Positions 26,306-35,166 are shown, counted from the first letter of the stretch. The stretch: DNA of 64,000 nt from Serratia nematodiphila DZ0503SBS1 (GCF_000738675.1 NZ_JPUX01000002.1:620001-684000); one strand, 5' to 3'. The notes: generated by a model from the letters alone, not told the origin. Program-made: numbers and translations.

Positions 26306-26407
26306 CTGTGAGATTGATGACAAACCTCATGCCATTGCCGGGTTTGCAGAGAGCAGCGGATAAAAAAACAAGGAAAATCAATTTATTGATTTTCGGCTGA
26401 TGGCCAC

Positions 26408-26439
26408 AAAGGAGGAAAAACCACGTTTTTTCCTCCTTT
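26408..26439. terminator. Strong bidirectional terminator
   Basis: AAAGGAGGAAAAA (26408-26420) pairs with TTTTTCCTCCTTT (26427-26439) around a 6-base loop, with A- and T-tracts on both sides. Lies between the convergent LtrA and phytase-like genes and can stop transcription from both. Confidence 0.85.
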
Positions 26440-26453
26440 TTCAACGGTCTGAC

Positions 26454-26471
26454 GGGGGCGCTGTCGCCCCC
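26454..26471 (-). terminator. GC-rich hairpin at the end of the phytase-like gene
   Basis: GGGGGCG (26454-26460), loop CTGT, CGCCCCC (26465-26471), 6 bp beyond the stop of the minus-strand gene. Its stem matches that of the hairpin at 26286. Confidence 0.45.
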
Positions 26472-26477
26472 TCTCGA

Positions 26478-27839
26478 TCACTTCAAAGGTTGCGGCAAGG
26501 TGAGCACCCAGAGCTCACTCAGCGACTCCGGCTGCTCCAGAGGGCGCAATTCGATACGGGCATCGGTCTTGTCGCCGTCGAGGCTCAACCGCCCTCCTTT
26601 CTCCAGCTGGTAGTCACCGATTTTTTTGCTCTTTGGCGACGCATCCACCAGCTTCGCCTGCAAGCCGAAATCGTTGTCATTGATCACCGCCAGCGTGCGA
26701 TCGTCGATCAGCGCCAGCCCTTCCGCTTTCTCCTGGCGCCAGCCCAACTGGCGCAGATCCGCCACTTCCCGTTTCTGCGCCAGCTTCACGCCGCGTTTAG
26801 CCAGAGCTTGCGCGTCGTCGAACTCCAGCGCTTTGCCCTGGCCGTCAAACGGACTCAGATCGCTGGCCTGCGCGAGATCCACCAGATAGATCTTGTTGAT
26901 CATCGTCTTATCTTTATCGGTTCCCTGTTCAATCAACAGGATGCGCTGGTTGTCCAACGCCACGATATCGCCAATCTTGGCGTCTTTGGCTTTTTTATAG
27001 CGGTCGATATCGATGGGATAGCCATACATCGCAGTTTTGCCACTGCGCGGATCGAAGCTCACCAGCCGGGTAAACTGCGCCTTGTTTTTGCTTTTACCAT
27101 CGACATCCAGCGTGCTCTGCACCGCCGCCAGAATGCGCCCATCCGGCATCCGGGTCAGCCCCTCAAAACCGCGGTTGGGCTGGCGCCACTTCAGGATGTT
27201 CGGCAAACCGCTCGCCACCGCCTGCTCGCCGGCCTGCGGCGTTGGGCCATATTTGGCGAGAATTTTGCCTTTGTCGTCGACATGGATCAGAAACGGGCCA
27301 TACTCGTCACACAGCCAATAGCCGCCGTTGCCGTCACCGATGATGCCTTCGGTATCCAACCCACGGCGATCGCCGGACAGCGGTTGCAGCGCGTCGTTCA
27401 ACGCCACTTCGTTCGTGGAACCAATCAGTTCGCTCGGCAGCGGCAGCCCGCTAATCGGCCCTTTTTCGTCATGCAAGGGCCGCGCATTCTCGGCCACGGC
27501 CTTGCCGCCGCCGATACGAATGTCCATCAACAGAGGCGTAAATTGCGGATTGGCGAAAATCTTGGCTTCTTGCTTGCCCACCGCAGGGGCATCAGCATTC
27601 GGGCCGCGATCGGTCAGCGTCGTCAGCACCAGATCGTCGCCCTGCTTGCGATTGAACGACAGCCCTGAGCCGATCCCCACCGGCAACCCCTGCGGGAAAT
27701 GCTTGGCAAACGCCCCCTGATAGGCGACGCGTTCCCCGCCGGGGAAGCCGACCACATAACGCGCCACCTCAATATCTGCAGCGTAGGTGAATACCGGAAA
27801 CAGCGAAGCCAACAGCAGGGAGAGCGATTTTATTCTCAT
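26478..27839 (-). CDS. Secreted esterase-like/phytase-like protein
   Basis: A 453-residue exported protein: signal peptide MRIKSLSLLLASLFPVFTYA|AD, then an esterase-like activity of phytase domain (beta-propeller type). Characteristic parts are LTTLTDRGPNAD, RRGLDTEGIIGDGNGGYWLCDEYGPFLIHVD, NRGFEGLTRMPDGRILAAVQS and KAEGLALIDDRTLAVINDNDFG near the end. Related proteins are periplasmic phosphoesterases of uncertain substrate; phosphate-starvation control is often assumed, but I see no Pho box. Stands alone, bounded by terminators. Confidence 0.8.
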   Translation of the reverse strand: MRIKSLSLLLASLFPVFTYAADIEVARYVVGFPGGERVAYQGAFAKHFPQGLPVGIGSGLSFNRKQGDDLVLTTLTDRGPNADAPAVGKQEAKIFANPQFTPLLMDIRIGGGKAVAENARPLHDEKGPISGLPLPSELIGSTNEVALNDALQPLSGDRRGLDTEGIIGDGNGGYWLCDEYGPFLIHVDDKGKILAKYGPTPQAGEQAVASGLPNILKWRQPNRGFEGLTRMPDGRILAAVQSTLDVDGKSKNKAQFTRLVSFDPRSGKTAMYGYPIDIDRYKKAKDAKIGDIVALDNQRILLIEQGTDKDKTMINKIYLVDLAQASDLSPFDGQGKALEFDDAQALAKRGVKLAQKREVADLRQLGWRQEKAEGLALIDDRTLAVINDNDFGLQAKLVDASPKSKKIGDYQLEKGGRLSLDGDKTDARIELRPLEQPESLSELWVLTLPQPLK

Positions 27840-28265
27840 GTTTTTTACCCGAGGTTGAATGAAGCGTTATCAGGCAGAAGAAGATATTAATTTTGCATGA
27901 CACTTAGATGACAACAGGCGCTTCGTCAAATGTAAAACAAGCAATAAGGTTGGCTGGCAAATAGAAATTAGCAATTAACCTGAGCGTATTGAATGGATAA
28001 AACCGCTGGAAAAAACCGCCCGAAAATAGCCCGCCATTTTGCTTAGGGTAAATTCTTATAGCAAAGATAAAAAAATCGGCAAACGCGCGTCGGCACGGGG
28101 AAAAACGGTGTTTTTCTCATAGACAAAATAAAATACCGGGGATTTAATACCGCCGTTATTCAAGGTGCATTAAGAAAATTCTATAGAATATCTGCATGAA
28201 CTCAAAAAGCTGTTCTATAGTTTTTAGTGCTAACGCCCGTTAGTCTATTCCGCAGGATGGAATCT
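27840..28265. other. Gene-free AT-rich stretch upstream of aqpZ
   Basis: 426 bp, visibly more AT-rich than its surroundings, between the divergent phytase-like and aqpZ genes. It must hold both promoters. I see no convincing ORF, long inverted repeat or known operator. Confidence 0.5.
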
Positions 28266-28961
28266 ATGTCAAAGCGACTTTTTGCTGAATTTTTTGGCAC
28301 ATTTTGGTTGGTGTTTGGTGGTTGTGGTAGCGCAGTATTGGCAGCGGCATTCCCACAGCTGGGTATTGGTTTCCTCGGCGTCGCGCTCGCTTTCGGTCTG
28401 ACCGTGGTGACGATGGCCTATGCCGTCGGCCATATTTCCGGCGGGCATTTTAACCCGGCCGTCACCGTCGGCTTATTCGCCGGCGGCCGTTTCGCGGCGA
28501 AAGACGTTATTCCTTACGTTATCGCTCAGGTCATCGGCGGTATCGCCGCAGCGGCGGTGCTGTATTTGATCGCCAGCGGCAAAGCCGGTTTCGACGCCAC
28601 CGCAGGCGGCTTCGCCTCCAACGGTTACGGCGAACACTCACCGGGCGGTTATTCTCTGCAAGCCGCGATCGTGATTGAGCTGGTACTGACCGCCTTCTTC
28701 CTGATCGTTATTCACGGCGTGACCGACAAGCGCGCGCCGGCAGGCTTTGCCCCGCTGGCTATCGGCCTGACGCTGACGCTGATCCACCTGATCAGCATCC
28801 CGGTGACCAACACCTCCGTCAACCCGGCGCGCAGCACCGGCGTAGCGATCTTCCAGGGCACCTGGGCGCTGCAGCAGCTGTGGGTATTCTGGCTGGTGCC
28901 GCTGGTCGGCGGCATTATCGGCGGCCTGATCTACCGCTGCCTGCTGGAAGACAAAAAATAA
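28266..28961 (+). CDS. aqpZ: Aquaporin Z
   Basis: A 231-residue water channel, same length as E. coli AqpZ, starting [27 protein letters not shown]. Six membrane helices and both NPA half-helices are visible: HFNPAVTVG (about residue 63) and SVNPARSTG (about 186). The residues of the narrow water-selective filter of AqpZ (Phe, His, Arg) are consistent with FGTFW, LIHLIS and NPARS. The ATG at 28266 was chosen over one at 28227 because it gives the family N-terminus and has AGGATGGAATCT upstream. Confidence 0.96.
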   Translation: MSKRLFAEFFGTFWLVFGGCGSAVLAAAFPQLGIGFLGVALAFGLTVVTMAYAVGHISGGHFNPAVTVGLFAGGRFAAKDVIPYVIAQVIGGIAAAAVLYLIASGKAGFDATAGGFASNGYGEHSPGGYSLQAAIVIELVLTAFFLIVIHGVTDKRAPAGFAPLAIGLTLTLIHLISIPVTNTSVNPARSTGVAIFQGTWALQQLWVFWLVPLVGGIIGGLIYRCLLEDKK

Positions 28962-28985
28962 GCGTATCGCAGTCGATCGCGTTTC

Positions 28986-29013
28986 ACGGGGCAGCCTTCA
29001 TCGGCTGCCCCGT
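28986..29013. terminator. Bidirectional terminator between aqpZ and the YafE-like gene
   Basis: Eleven-base perfect arms ACGGGGCAGCC (28986-28996) and GGCTGCCCCGT (29003-29013) around a 6-base loop, followed by TGCTTTC; sits between convergent genes. Confidence 0.75.
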
Positions 29014-29018
29014 TGCTT

Positions 29019-29789
29019 TCAGCCCTTCGTCACTTCAAACATCATGATATCGCTGGTAAAGGAGCCGTCCGGCTGAATGGCGAAATGCGCCGCTACCTCT
29101 TCCGACACGCTTTGCTGCAGCGCGCGGATCGCGGTAACGAAATGCGCCGGCGTGCGCATGCGCGCCACCCAGCTACCGAACTCCAGCATCAAGCGATCCG
29201 CCGTCACCTCACGCACCACCAACCCGGCTTCGGTCAATAACCTCAACCACTCGCCCGGCGCATAGTTGCGCACGTGCGAGGTGTCGCGCAGCACTTCCAC
29301 GGTTTGCAGGTAGATATCCAGCAGCGGATGCCCCGGCGAGACCACGTCCATAATGATCGCTCTGCCGCCCGGTTTGAGTACCCGCCTGACCTCGCGCAGC
29401 GCCTGGCCGACGTCGTGCCAGTGGTGCGCCGAATAGCGGCTGATGACCAGATCGAAGCTGGCGTCTTCAAACGGTAAAGACTCCGCCACGCCCTGCTGCA
29501 GCTGAATGTTATTCAGGCCTTTTGCCGCCGCCGCCTGCTTCACCACCGCCAACATTTGCGCCGACAGATCGTAGGCCACCACCTGCGCCACCCTGGCCGC
29601 CGCCGTGAAGCTGGCGTGCCCGGCGCCGCAGCCCAGATCGAGCAGGCGCGCGTCGGCGTGCGGTTCCAGTAACTGTGCAAGGCGTTGCAAATCCTTGCCC
29701 TGCGCGTGTACCGCGCTGGTTAAGTAGGCGTTGGCCTGCTCGCCGAACTGCCGGTCTACCGCGTTTTTATGGCTGTTGCTGATGCTCAT
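29019..29789 (-). CDS. SAM-dependent methyltransferase, YafE-like
   Basis: A 256-residue class I methyltransferase starting MSISNSHKNAVDRQFGEQANAYLTSAVHAQG, like E. coli YafE. SAM-binding motif LLDLGCGAGHASFTAA, then LPFEDASFDLVISRYSAHHWHDVGQALREVRRVLKPGG, typical of UbiE/Coq5-type enzymes. The substrate is unknown. Divergent from a helix-turn-helix regulator; convergent with aqpZ. Confidence 0.82.
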   Translation of the reverse strand: MSISNSHKNAVDRQFGEQANAYLTSAVHAQGKDLQRLAQLLEPHADARLLDLGCGAGHASFTAAARVAQVVAYDLSAQMLAVVKQAAAAKGLNNIQLQQGVAESLPFEDASFDLVISRYSAHHWHDVGQALREVRRVLKPGGRAIIMDVVSPGHPLLDIYLQTVEVLRDTSHVRNYAPGEWLRLLTEAGLVVREVTADRLMLEFGSWVARMRTPAHFVTAIRALQQSVSEEVAAHFAIQPDGSFTSDIMMFEVTKG

Positions 29790-29836
29790 GTTTGCTCCCG
29801 TTATTATCCGGCTTGCGCCTGTGCCTGAAGGCTTTC

Positions 29837-29860
29837 GGCTACTATAATCAGGCTACTATA
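29837..29860. promoter_or_regulatory. Tandem GGCTACTATA repeat in a divergent promoter region
   Basis: Two direct copies of GGCTACTATA (29837-29846 and 29851-29860), 14 bp apart, between the methyltransferase and the regulator gene. They contain TATA-rich -10-like sequence and may be regulator sites or overlapping promoters. Role inferred. Confidence 0.4.
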
Positions 29861-29906
29861 CGGGTACAATATGAGCAGTTATCCTGGTATAAATAGGTAC
29901 CACGCT

Positions 29907-30710
29907 ATGACATCAGAAGCCTTATCCGGGCCAAAGGCCCTCGGCGCGTTCCTGCGGGCGCACCGCGAACGCATCACGCCGGAAATGCTCGGCCTGCCCA
30001 GCTCCTCGCGCCGTCGCACCAGCGGCCTGCGGCGCGAAGAACTGGCGCAAATCAGCGGCATCAGCGCCACCTGGTATACCTGGATCGAACAGGGCCGCGA
30101 GGTATCCATTTCCCCCTATACGCTGGCACGCATCGCCAAGGCGCTGCGGCTCGGCCCGGCCGAACGCCATTACCTGTTTACCCTGGCGCGCATCGCCGAC
30201 CCCGAGCAGGAAACACACCGCGAAACCGCCAACGACGCGGTGCTGCAAAGCGTGCATCAGATGACGGTGCCCTGCTACCTGCTGGACGTGACCTGGAATG
30301 TCGTCGCCTGGAACCCGCAGGCGGCGGCGCTGTTCAGCGGCTGGCTGGATGTGGCCAACAGCCCCAACCTGCTGCACTTCATGTTCTTCCACCCGTTGGC
30401 GAAAACGCTGGTCAGCGATTGGGAAGAGCGCGCGCGCCGCGTGGTGGCCGAGTTTCGCGCCGAGACCAGCCATCATCAAAATACCGAAGAGATGCGCGCC
30501 TTCGTGCGCAACATGACGCACAACAGCGCAGACTTTAATCACTGGTGGAAGCAACATGACGTCATGGCGCGCGAAGGCGGCGAACGCGCGTTCGAGCATT
30601 CTCGGCAAGGCGCACTGCGCTATCGCCAACTGACCTTCCACCCGGCAGAGCACGCCGGTCTGAAGCTGGTGATGCTGATCCCGCTGCCGCAATTGGTAAC
30701 AAATTCATAG
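29907..30710 (+). CDS. MmyB-like helix-turn-helix transcriptional regulator
   Basis: About 267 residues from the ATG at 29907 (MTSEALSGPKALGAFLRAHRER); the frame also allows a start at 29871. An XRE-type helix-turn-helix (LRREELAQISGISATWYTWIEQGREVSISPYTLARIAKALRL) is followed by a MmyB-like ligand-binding domain (VTWNVVAWNPQAAALFSGW ... NLLHFMFFHP, RQLTFHPAEHAGLKLVMLIPL), a PAS-like fold that can bind fatty acids or similar. Such regulators usually repress a neighbouring divergent gene, here the YafE-like methyltransferase. Confidence 0.85.
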   Translation: MTSEALSGPKALGAFLRAHRERITPEMLGLPSSSRRRTSGLRREELAQISGISATWYTWIEQGREVSISPYTLARIAKALRLGPAERHYLFTLARIADPEQETHRETANDAVLQSVHQMTVPCYLLDVTWNVVAWNPQAAALFSGWLDVANSPNLLHFMFFHPLAKTLVSDWEERARRVVAEFRAETSHHQNTEEMRAFVRNMTHNSADFNHWWKQHDVMAREGGERAFEHSRQGALRYRQLTFHPAEHAGLKLVMLIPLPQLVTNS

Positions 30711-30769
30711 GCAAGTTTACCCGCCATTTATTTATAGGTTCATGTAAACGCGCTAGGGTAATTGATACC

Positions 30770-30785
30770 GATGATAATGATCATC
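30770..30785. promoter_or_regulatory. GATGAT-N4-ATCATC palindrome, possible Fur-like site
   Basis: A perfect 6-bp inverted repeat with 4-bp spacer built of GAT/ATC units lies 32 bp upstream of the DUF2076 gene, in a run resembling Fur hexamers (GATACC GATGAT AATGAT). The match to the Fur consensus is weak. Confidence 0.3.
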
Positions 30786-30817
30786 CAGCACCGTTATTTA
30801 TCTCCTGAGGTACTCCT

Positions 30818-31555
30818 ATGCAATCCGAAGAACAACGCCTTATCGATGGTCTGTTTGGCCGCCTGAAAGAAGCCGAGACCAAGACGGGCCCACGGGATCT
30901 CCAGGCAGAGCAGCAAATCAACCAGCATATTCGCGAGCAGCCTTCCGCCCCTTATTACATGGCGCAGGCGATGATCATTCAGGAAGCGGCGCTCAAGCAG
31001 ATGGATCAGCGGGTCAAAGAGCTGGAGGCCCAGGTGGCGCAGCTGCAGCAAACCGCCAACGGCCAGCAGAGCAGCGGCGGCTTCCTGGCCGGTCTGTTCG
31101 GCGGCGGCAGCCGCACGCCAAGCCCGCGTGAACAGTATCAGGCGCAGCAGCAAAATACGGCGGCCTGGAACAACGCGCAGCAGGGGGGCTACGCGCAGCA
31201 GCAGCCTGCCTATGCCCAACCGCAGCAGGCGGCGCCCTCACGCGCCGGCGGCTTCCTGGGAGGCGCCTTGCAAACGGCGGCGGGCGTCGCCGGCGGCGTG
31301 GTGTTGGCCGACATGCTGACCGGCATGTTCCGCCATTCGCAACCACAGGAAATCGTAAATATTATCGAGGAAACCCCGGCGCCGCTGGACGACAGCGCAA
31401 TGCGCAATTTCGACGCCTCCAACAACCTGGATACCTTCAACAACGGCGATGGTGGCAGCTTCCTGAACCAGGACAACGGCTTCCAGAACGCCAGCTATCA
31501 GGACGACACGGATTACGCCGACGACGATTACAGCGACGACGACTCCTTCCTGTAA
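30818..31555 (+). CDS. DUF2076 domain-containing protein
   Basis: A 245-residue protein with the DUF2076 layout: N-terminal MQSEEQRLIDGLFGRLKEAETKTGPRD, a coiled coil (about residues 50-80, ALKQMDQRVKELEAQVAQLQQ), a glycine-rich and then Gln/Ala/Tyr-rich low-complexity region (AAWNNAQQGGYAQQQPAYAQPQQAAP), a hydrophobic Gly/Ala segment (FLGGALQTAAGVAGGVVLADMLTGMF, about 144-170) and a very acidic tail (YQDDTDYADDDYSDDDSFL). Described in databases as a periplasmic ligand-binding sensor, but there is no signal peptide and no proven role. Confidence 0.75.
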   Translation: MQSEEQRLIDGLFGRLKEAETKTGPRDLQAEQQINQHIREQPSAPYYMAQAMIIQEAALKQMDQRVKELEAQVAQLQQTANGQQSSGGFLAGLFGGGSRTPSPREQYQAQQQNTAAWNNAQQGGYAQQQPAYAQPQQAAPSRAGGFLGGALQTAAGVAGGVVLADMLTGMFRHSQPQEIVNIIEETPAPLDDSAMRNFDASNNLDTFNNGDGGSFLNQDNGFQNASYQDDTDYADDDYSDDDSFL

Positions 31556-31564
31556 TTCCCTTCG

Positions 31565-31587
31565 CCCCCTCTCACCCGCAGAGGGGG
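31565..31587 (+). terminator. Terminator after the DUF2076 gene
   Basis: CCCCCTCT (31565-31572), 7-base loop, AGAGGGGG (31580-31587), followed by ATTTCCCGTTTC; lies 10 bp past the DUF2076 stop. Confidence 0.6.
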
Positions 31588-31650
31588 ATTTCCCGTTTCA
31601 CCAATCTGGTCTACAGTGAACACTGTTCATTTATCCAGCCGGGAGAAACG

Positions 31651-32199
31651 ATGATGAGCCTGACTCCTTCAGACCCTTTTTTCAGCGAACGCCTGCAGAT
31701 GCGCCCGCCGGTGATGGCGGATCTCGAACGCTTCTACGCCATCTTCGGCGATCCGCAAACCCAGCGTTTCAACCCCGCCGGCCCGCTCACCAGCGAAGCG
31801 CAGGCTATCTCGGCGCTGCAAGAGAGAATTTCCGGGTGGCAACAACACGGTTACGGTTCCTGGGCGATCGCCCTGCGCGAACGGCCGGATTGGATCATCG
31901 GCTTTGGCGGATTGTCCTGGAAACCGCTCGGCGCGCAGCGCACCGTGAACCTCGGCTATCGATTCGATACTCGCGTCTGGGGCATGGGGTTGGCCACCGA
32001 GATGGCGCGGGCGTCGCTGCAATATGGTTTTGTCGGATTGGCGATGGAGGAAATTTCCGCCATTGTGCGCGCGGAGAATCAGGCGTCGTGGCGAGTGCTG
32101 GAAAAGATCGGCATGCGGCGGGTGGATACGCTGGATGACGTGCCCGGCGCGGCGCCGAGCCTGGTGTATACACTAAAGCGCGGCGACTATCAGGGCTGA
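31651..32199 (+). CDS. RimJ/RimL-type GNAT acetyltransferase
   Basis: A 182-residue acetyltransferase of the Acetyltransf_3 type: FFSERLQMRPPVMADLERFYAIFGDPQTQRFNPAGP at the start, NLGYRFDTRVWGMGLATEMARASLQYGF (CoA binding) and ISAIVRAENQASWRVLEKIGMRRVDT. Members acetylate protein N-termini, antibiotics or small molecules; the substrate is unknown. Preceded by GGGAGAAACG. The 3' end overlaps the convergent small membrane-protein gene by 10 bp. Confidence 0.82.
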   Translation: MMSLTPSDPFFSERLQMRPPVMADLERFYAIFGDPQTQRFNPAGPLTSEAQAISALQERISGWQQHGYGSWAIALRERPDWIIGFGGLSWKPLGAQRTVNLGYRFDTRVWGMGLATEMARASLQYGFVGLAMEEISAIVRAENQASWRVLEKIGMRRVDTLDDVPGAAPSLVYTLKRGDYQG

Positions 32200-32441
32200 T
32201 CGTCGCTGATTCTGGCCAATGCCATGCGATAAGATTTGACCTTCTTACGCTTTTTCAGCCAGGTGGTGGTCGACACGATGAACACCGCACCCGACATCGC
32301 CAACACGCCGGTCGGGTGGCCGTAAAACACCATCAAGGCAAAGTACACGGCGGAAACGATCGCCACCCATTTCGCCGTATTGCCCATGTCGTTTTTCTCC
32401 TGGGTCAAACGGCGAATGCGCTCTTCTTCACTGATTCCCAT
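32190..32441 (-). CDS. Small hypothetical membrane protein
   Basis: An 83-residue protein of unknown function: charged N-terminus (MGISEEERIRRLTQEKNDMG), two hydrophobic segments (about residues 24-42, AKWVAIVSAVYFALMVFYG, and 46-62, VLAMSGAVFIVSTTTWL) and a basic end (KKRKKVKS). Likely a two-helix inner-membrane protein. Overlaps the end of the convergent acetyltransferase gene. Confidence 0.6.
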   Translation of the reverse strand: MGISEEERIRRLTQEKNDMGNTAKWVAIVSAVYFALMVFYGHPTGVLAMSGAVFIVSTTTWLKKRKKVKSYRMALARISDDQP

Positions 32442-32527
32442 ACGCGCTCCTTGTTGGTTGAATGTTCCATTATATGGAGTTGGAGTGCTGATATTTCAAG
32501 CGGTTGGATGGTAAAGAAGCGTAAAGC

Positions 32528-32980
32528 TCAGGCCGGCGGTTCCCGTCGCCGCGGCAGATAGCGCCCGGGCTGATCGGCACCCGGCAGACCGGCGCCGTCA
32601 TTACGGCCAAACAGCCGGTAGCGATTGCCGGCGACCGCGTCGTACACCTTGTCCGCCAGCTTCGGTGGCAGGCAACGCCCCAGCGCCAGCGCGCGGTATG
32701 GCCAAGCCAATTGGCGCAGCGACCGAAACAGCGCCGCCGAACGCAGCCAATAGCGCCCCTGCTCAACATAGACCACGGAATCGAAACGATCGGTCGGCAA
32801 CCCCAACGCCAGCAGGATCGCCTGCCCTTCGACGGATTGCACCGTTGCCAACAGAATACGCCGCTGCCGATCGGCGCGAATAAGGTATCTCACCAGCCCG
32901 TGACACAGATTGCATTCGCCGTCGAACAACAGCGCGCGCTCGCCGGGCTGGAGATAAGGCAACTGTGATAAAGGGGTCAT
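32528..32980 (-). CDS. DCC-family thiol-disulfide oxidoreductase-like protein (DUF393)
   Basis: A 150-residue protein of the DCC family, named for the conserved Asp and two Cys: LLFDGECNLCHGLVRYLIRADRQRRI near the N-terminus supplies DGxCxxC. The rest (SVVYVEQGRYWLRSAALFRSLRQLAWPY...VYDAVAGNRYRLFG) fits the family, which is predicted to be thioredoxin-like. Substrate unknown. Stands between a small membrane-protein gene and a small secreted-protein gene on the same strand. Confidence 0.82.
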   Translation of the reverse strand: MTPLSQLPYLQPGERALLFDGECNLCHGLVRYLIRADRQRRILLATVQSVEGQAILLALGLPTDRFDSVVYVEQGRYWLRSAALFRSLRQLAWPYRALALGRCLPPKLADKVYDAVAGNRYRLFGRNDGAGLPGADQPGRYLPRRREPPA

Positions 32981-33055
32981 CCCGCCTCCCGTAAAACGCT
33001 CTCCTTAGCCTAACGCGCCTGGCGCGCTCAGGCCAGAGCGGGATGACAGAGTCCG

Positions 33056-33385
33056 TTAAGGCGCAGGCGGTGCGTCAGGCACGGCCACCACCGCGACGCG
33101 CACTTCGTAATGTTTGGCGCTGCCCGCCGGGATCACCGCCGTCAGTTTGTTGATGGTTTCCACCGGATTGTCGCTGGCCGAGGTGGCGCAGAACAGCTCG
33201 CCGCCGTGGCAGAACCCCGGCTTGGGCTGGTGCCCGCCCGGGAAAGGTGGCATGCGCATCGGCGCATCCATCAAAGGCGGCAACGCGTTGGCCGCTGGCT
33301 TCTCAGGCGCCGACATCGCGCTCGCGCTGAACAACAGCGCCATGCCCATGCAGGGCAGCGCCAGGATCTTGATTGCTTGTTTCAT
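33056..33385 (-). CDS. Small secreted hypothetical protein
   Basis: A 109-residue protein with a good signal peptide (MKQAIKILALPCMGMALLFSASAMS|APEKPA), a Pro/Met-rich stretch (LPPLMDAPMRMPPFPGGHQPKPGFCHGG) with two cysteines (FCHGGELFCATS) that may form a disulfide, and a Val-rich end. I do not recognise the family. Periplasmic location is the only inference. Confidence 0.55.
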   Translation of the reverse strand: MKQAIKILALPCMGMALLFSASAMSAPEKPAANALPPLMDAPMRMPPFPGGHQPKPGFCHGGELFCATSASDNPVETINKLTAVIPAGSAKHYEVRVAVVAVPDAPPAP

Positions 33386-33539
33386 TGAATTAGCCTCATT
33401 TGCCGGGTTCGGGATTACGCTACCCCGCCCCCGGCCAATGAGAAAGCCGCTTTTCGCTACCTTTTCGCCCCGCTGCGCTTTGCTTACATCCCGCGTCTAA
33501 CGTGATGAAAGACGAAAGGTTGGGTAAAGGGCCGTCGCG

Positions 33540-34166
33540 TTACTTACCGTTGGTCAGCGTGTTGTAGCTGGTCATCAGATTGCGGTAGTCCGGGATATGG
33601 TTGGAGAACAGCGTGCCCAGGCCTTCGATATCGTTGCGCCAGTCGCGGTGCAGCTCGCAGGCGACGCCGAACCAGGTCATCAACTGCGCGCCGGCGGCTT
33701 CCATACGGCTCCAGGCCGACTGACGGGTCAGTTCATTGAAGGTGCCGGAGGCGTCGGTCACCACAAACACTTCGAACCCTTCATTGAGCGCAGACAGCGC
33801 CGGGAATGCCACGCACACTTCGGTCACCACGCCGGCAATGATCAGCTGCTTGCGGCCGGTGGCTTTTACCGCTTTGACGAAGTCGTCGTTGTCCCAGGCG
33901 TTGATCTGGCCAGGGCGCGGAATGAAAGGAGCATCGGGGAATTGGGCTTTCAGTTCCGGCACCAGCGGGCCGTTGGGGCCGTTTTCAAAACTGGTGGTCA
34001 GAATGGTCGGCAGGTTGAAATACTTCGCTAAATCACCCAGCGCCAGCACGTTGTTTTTAAACCGATCGGGATCGATGTCGCGCACCAGCGAAAGCAGCCC
34101 TGCCTGATGATCCACCAGCAATACGGCGGCCTGATCTTTGTCGAGGCGTTTGTAATTTGCAGTCAT
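33540..34166 (-). CDS. ycaC: YcaC-like isochorismatase-family hydrolase
   Basis: A 208-residue cysteine hydrolase like E. coli YcaC (208 aa): MTANYKRLDKDQAAVLLVDHQAGLLSLVRD at the start supplies the catalytic Asp, and IIAGVVTEVCVAFPALSALNEG the nucleophilic Cys. YcaC forms a double-ring octamer; its substrate is unknown. The ATG at 34166 has a CAGGAGT ribosome site; the frame runs upstream to 34262 without support. It follows the pirin gene by 118 bp on the same strand, so the two may be co-expressed. Confidence 0.88.
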   Translation of the reverse strand: MTANYKRLDKDQAAVLLVDHQAGLLSLVRDIDPDRFKNNVLALGDLAKYFNLPTILTTSFENGPNGPLVPELKAQFPDAPFIPRPGQINAWDNDDFVKAVKATGRKQLIIAGVVTEVCVAFPALSALNEGFEVFVVTDASGTFNELTRQSAWSRMEAAGAQLMTWFGVACELHRDWRNDIEGLGTLFSNHIPDYRNLMTSYNTLTNGK

Positions 34167-34284
34167 GGTTTTACTCCTGTGGGGTTTGATGTTGCGGATG
34201 AAATGCCCCACCGGTGTGGCGGGGCGTTGAGGTTTAAGTGTGGCGTCTGGAACCGAGAACACTTCCCGCCCCAGATGCCAAGGT

Positions 34285-35166
34285 TCAACCGGCGCTCGCT
34301 TCGGCGTTCATGCTGCCGAACTTGCCGCTGTTGAAATCGCGGAACGCCTGCTGGATTTCCGCTTCGCTGTTCATGACGAACGGGCCGTAGCCGACGATAG
34401 GCTCATCGATCGGTTCGCCGCTCAGCACCAACAGCGCGACATCGTTGTTGGCTTCGATAGTGATCGAATCCCCCGCCCGGTCGAAACGCACCATCTGGGT
34501 TTCACGCACCACATCTTCGCCGTTAACCAGGATCGCGCCGTGCAGCATCACCAGCGCCAGCGTATGGCCTTCTTTCACCGTCAGCGTGGTGGTATGGCCG
34601 GCATTCAGCTTCATATCCCACACGTTGAGCGGGCTGAAGGTGCGCGCCGGGCCGGCATGGCCGCCGAAGTCACCGGCGATCACCCGCACTTGCCCTGCGC
34701 CGTCCGCCAGCGGAACCACCGGAATATCGGCGTTCAGCAGCGTCTGGTAACCCGGCTCGGCCATTTTGTCCTTGGCCGGCAGGTTGACCCACAGCTGCAC
34801 CATTTCCATGGTGCCGCCGTTGCGCGAGAAGTCCCGCGAATGGAACTCTTCGTGCAGGATGCCGGAGGCGGCGGTCATCCACTGGACGTCGCCGGGGCCA
34901 ATCACCCCGCCGCTGCCGGTCGAGTCACGGTGTTCCACTTCGCCCTGATAGACGATGGTCACCGTTTCAAACCCGCGATGCGGGTGCTGACCCACGCCAC
35001 GGGTGCCGGAGGCGGAACGGAATTTGGTCGGCGCCGCGTGATCCAGCAGCAGGAACGGGCTCATTTCCGCCCCCAAATCGTTATAAGAGAACAGCGAATT
35101 CACCAGGAAACCGTTACCGACCCAGTGTGCTTCCGGGCTGTTGTGAATACCGAGGATTTTTTTCAT
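34285..35166 (-). CDS. Pirin family protein
   Basis: A 293-residue two-cupin pirin. The metal-binding residues are visible in GQHPHRGFETVTIVYQGEVEHRDS (two His) and ASGILHEEFHS (His, Glu). Bacterial pirins have quercetinase activity or bind metabolic enzymes; a Serratia marcescens pirin was reported to bind the pyruvate dehydrogenase E1 component, and this could be that protein, which I cannot confirm here. Divergent to a LysR regulator across 125 bp, the usual sign of control by it. Confidence 0.88.
   Translation of the reverse strand: MKKILGIHNSPEAHWVGNGFLVNSLFSYNDLGAEMSPFLLLDHAAPTKFRSASGTRGVGQHPHRGFETVTIVYQGEVEHRDSTGSGGVIGPGDVQWMTAASGILHEEFHSRDFSRNGGTMEMVQLWVNLPAKDKMAEPGYQTLLNADIPVVPLADGAGQVRVIAGDFGGHAGPARTFSPLNVWDMKLNAGHTTTLTVKEGHTLALVMLHGAILVNGEDVVRETQMVRFDRAGDSITIEANNDVALLVLSGEPIDEPIVGYGPFVMNSEAEIQQAFRDFNSGKFGSMNAEASAG

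Noticed and set aside
30770..30785. A firm Fur-box call before the DUF2076 gene
   Set aside because: GAT repeats are suggestive, but alignment to the 19-bp consensus is poor; kept only as a low-confidence palindrome.
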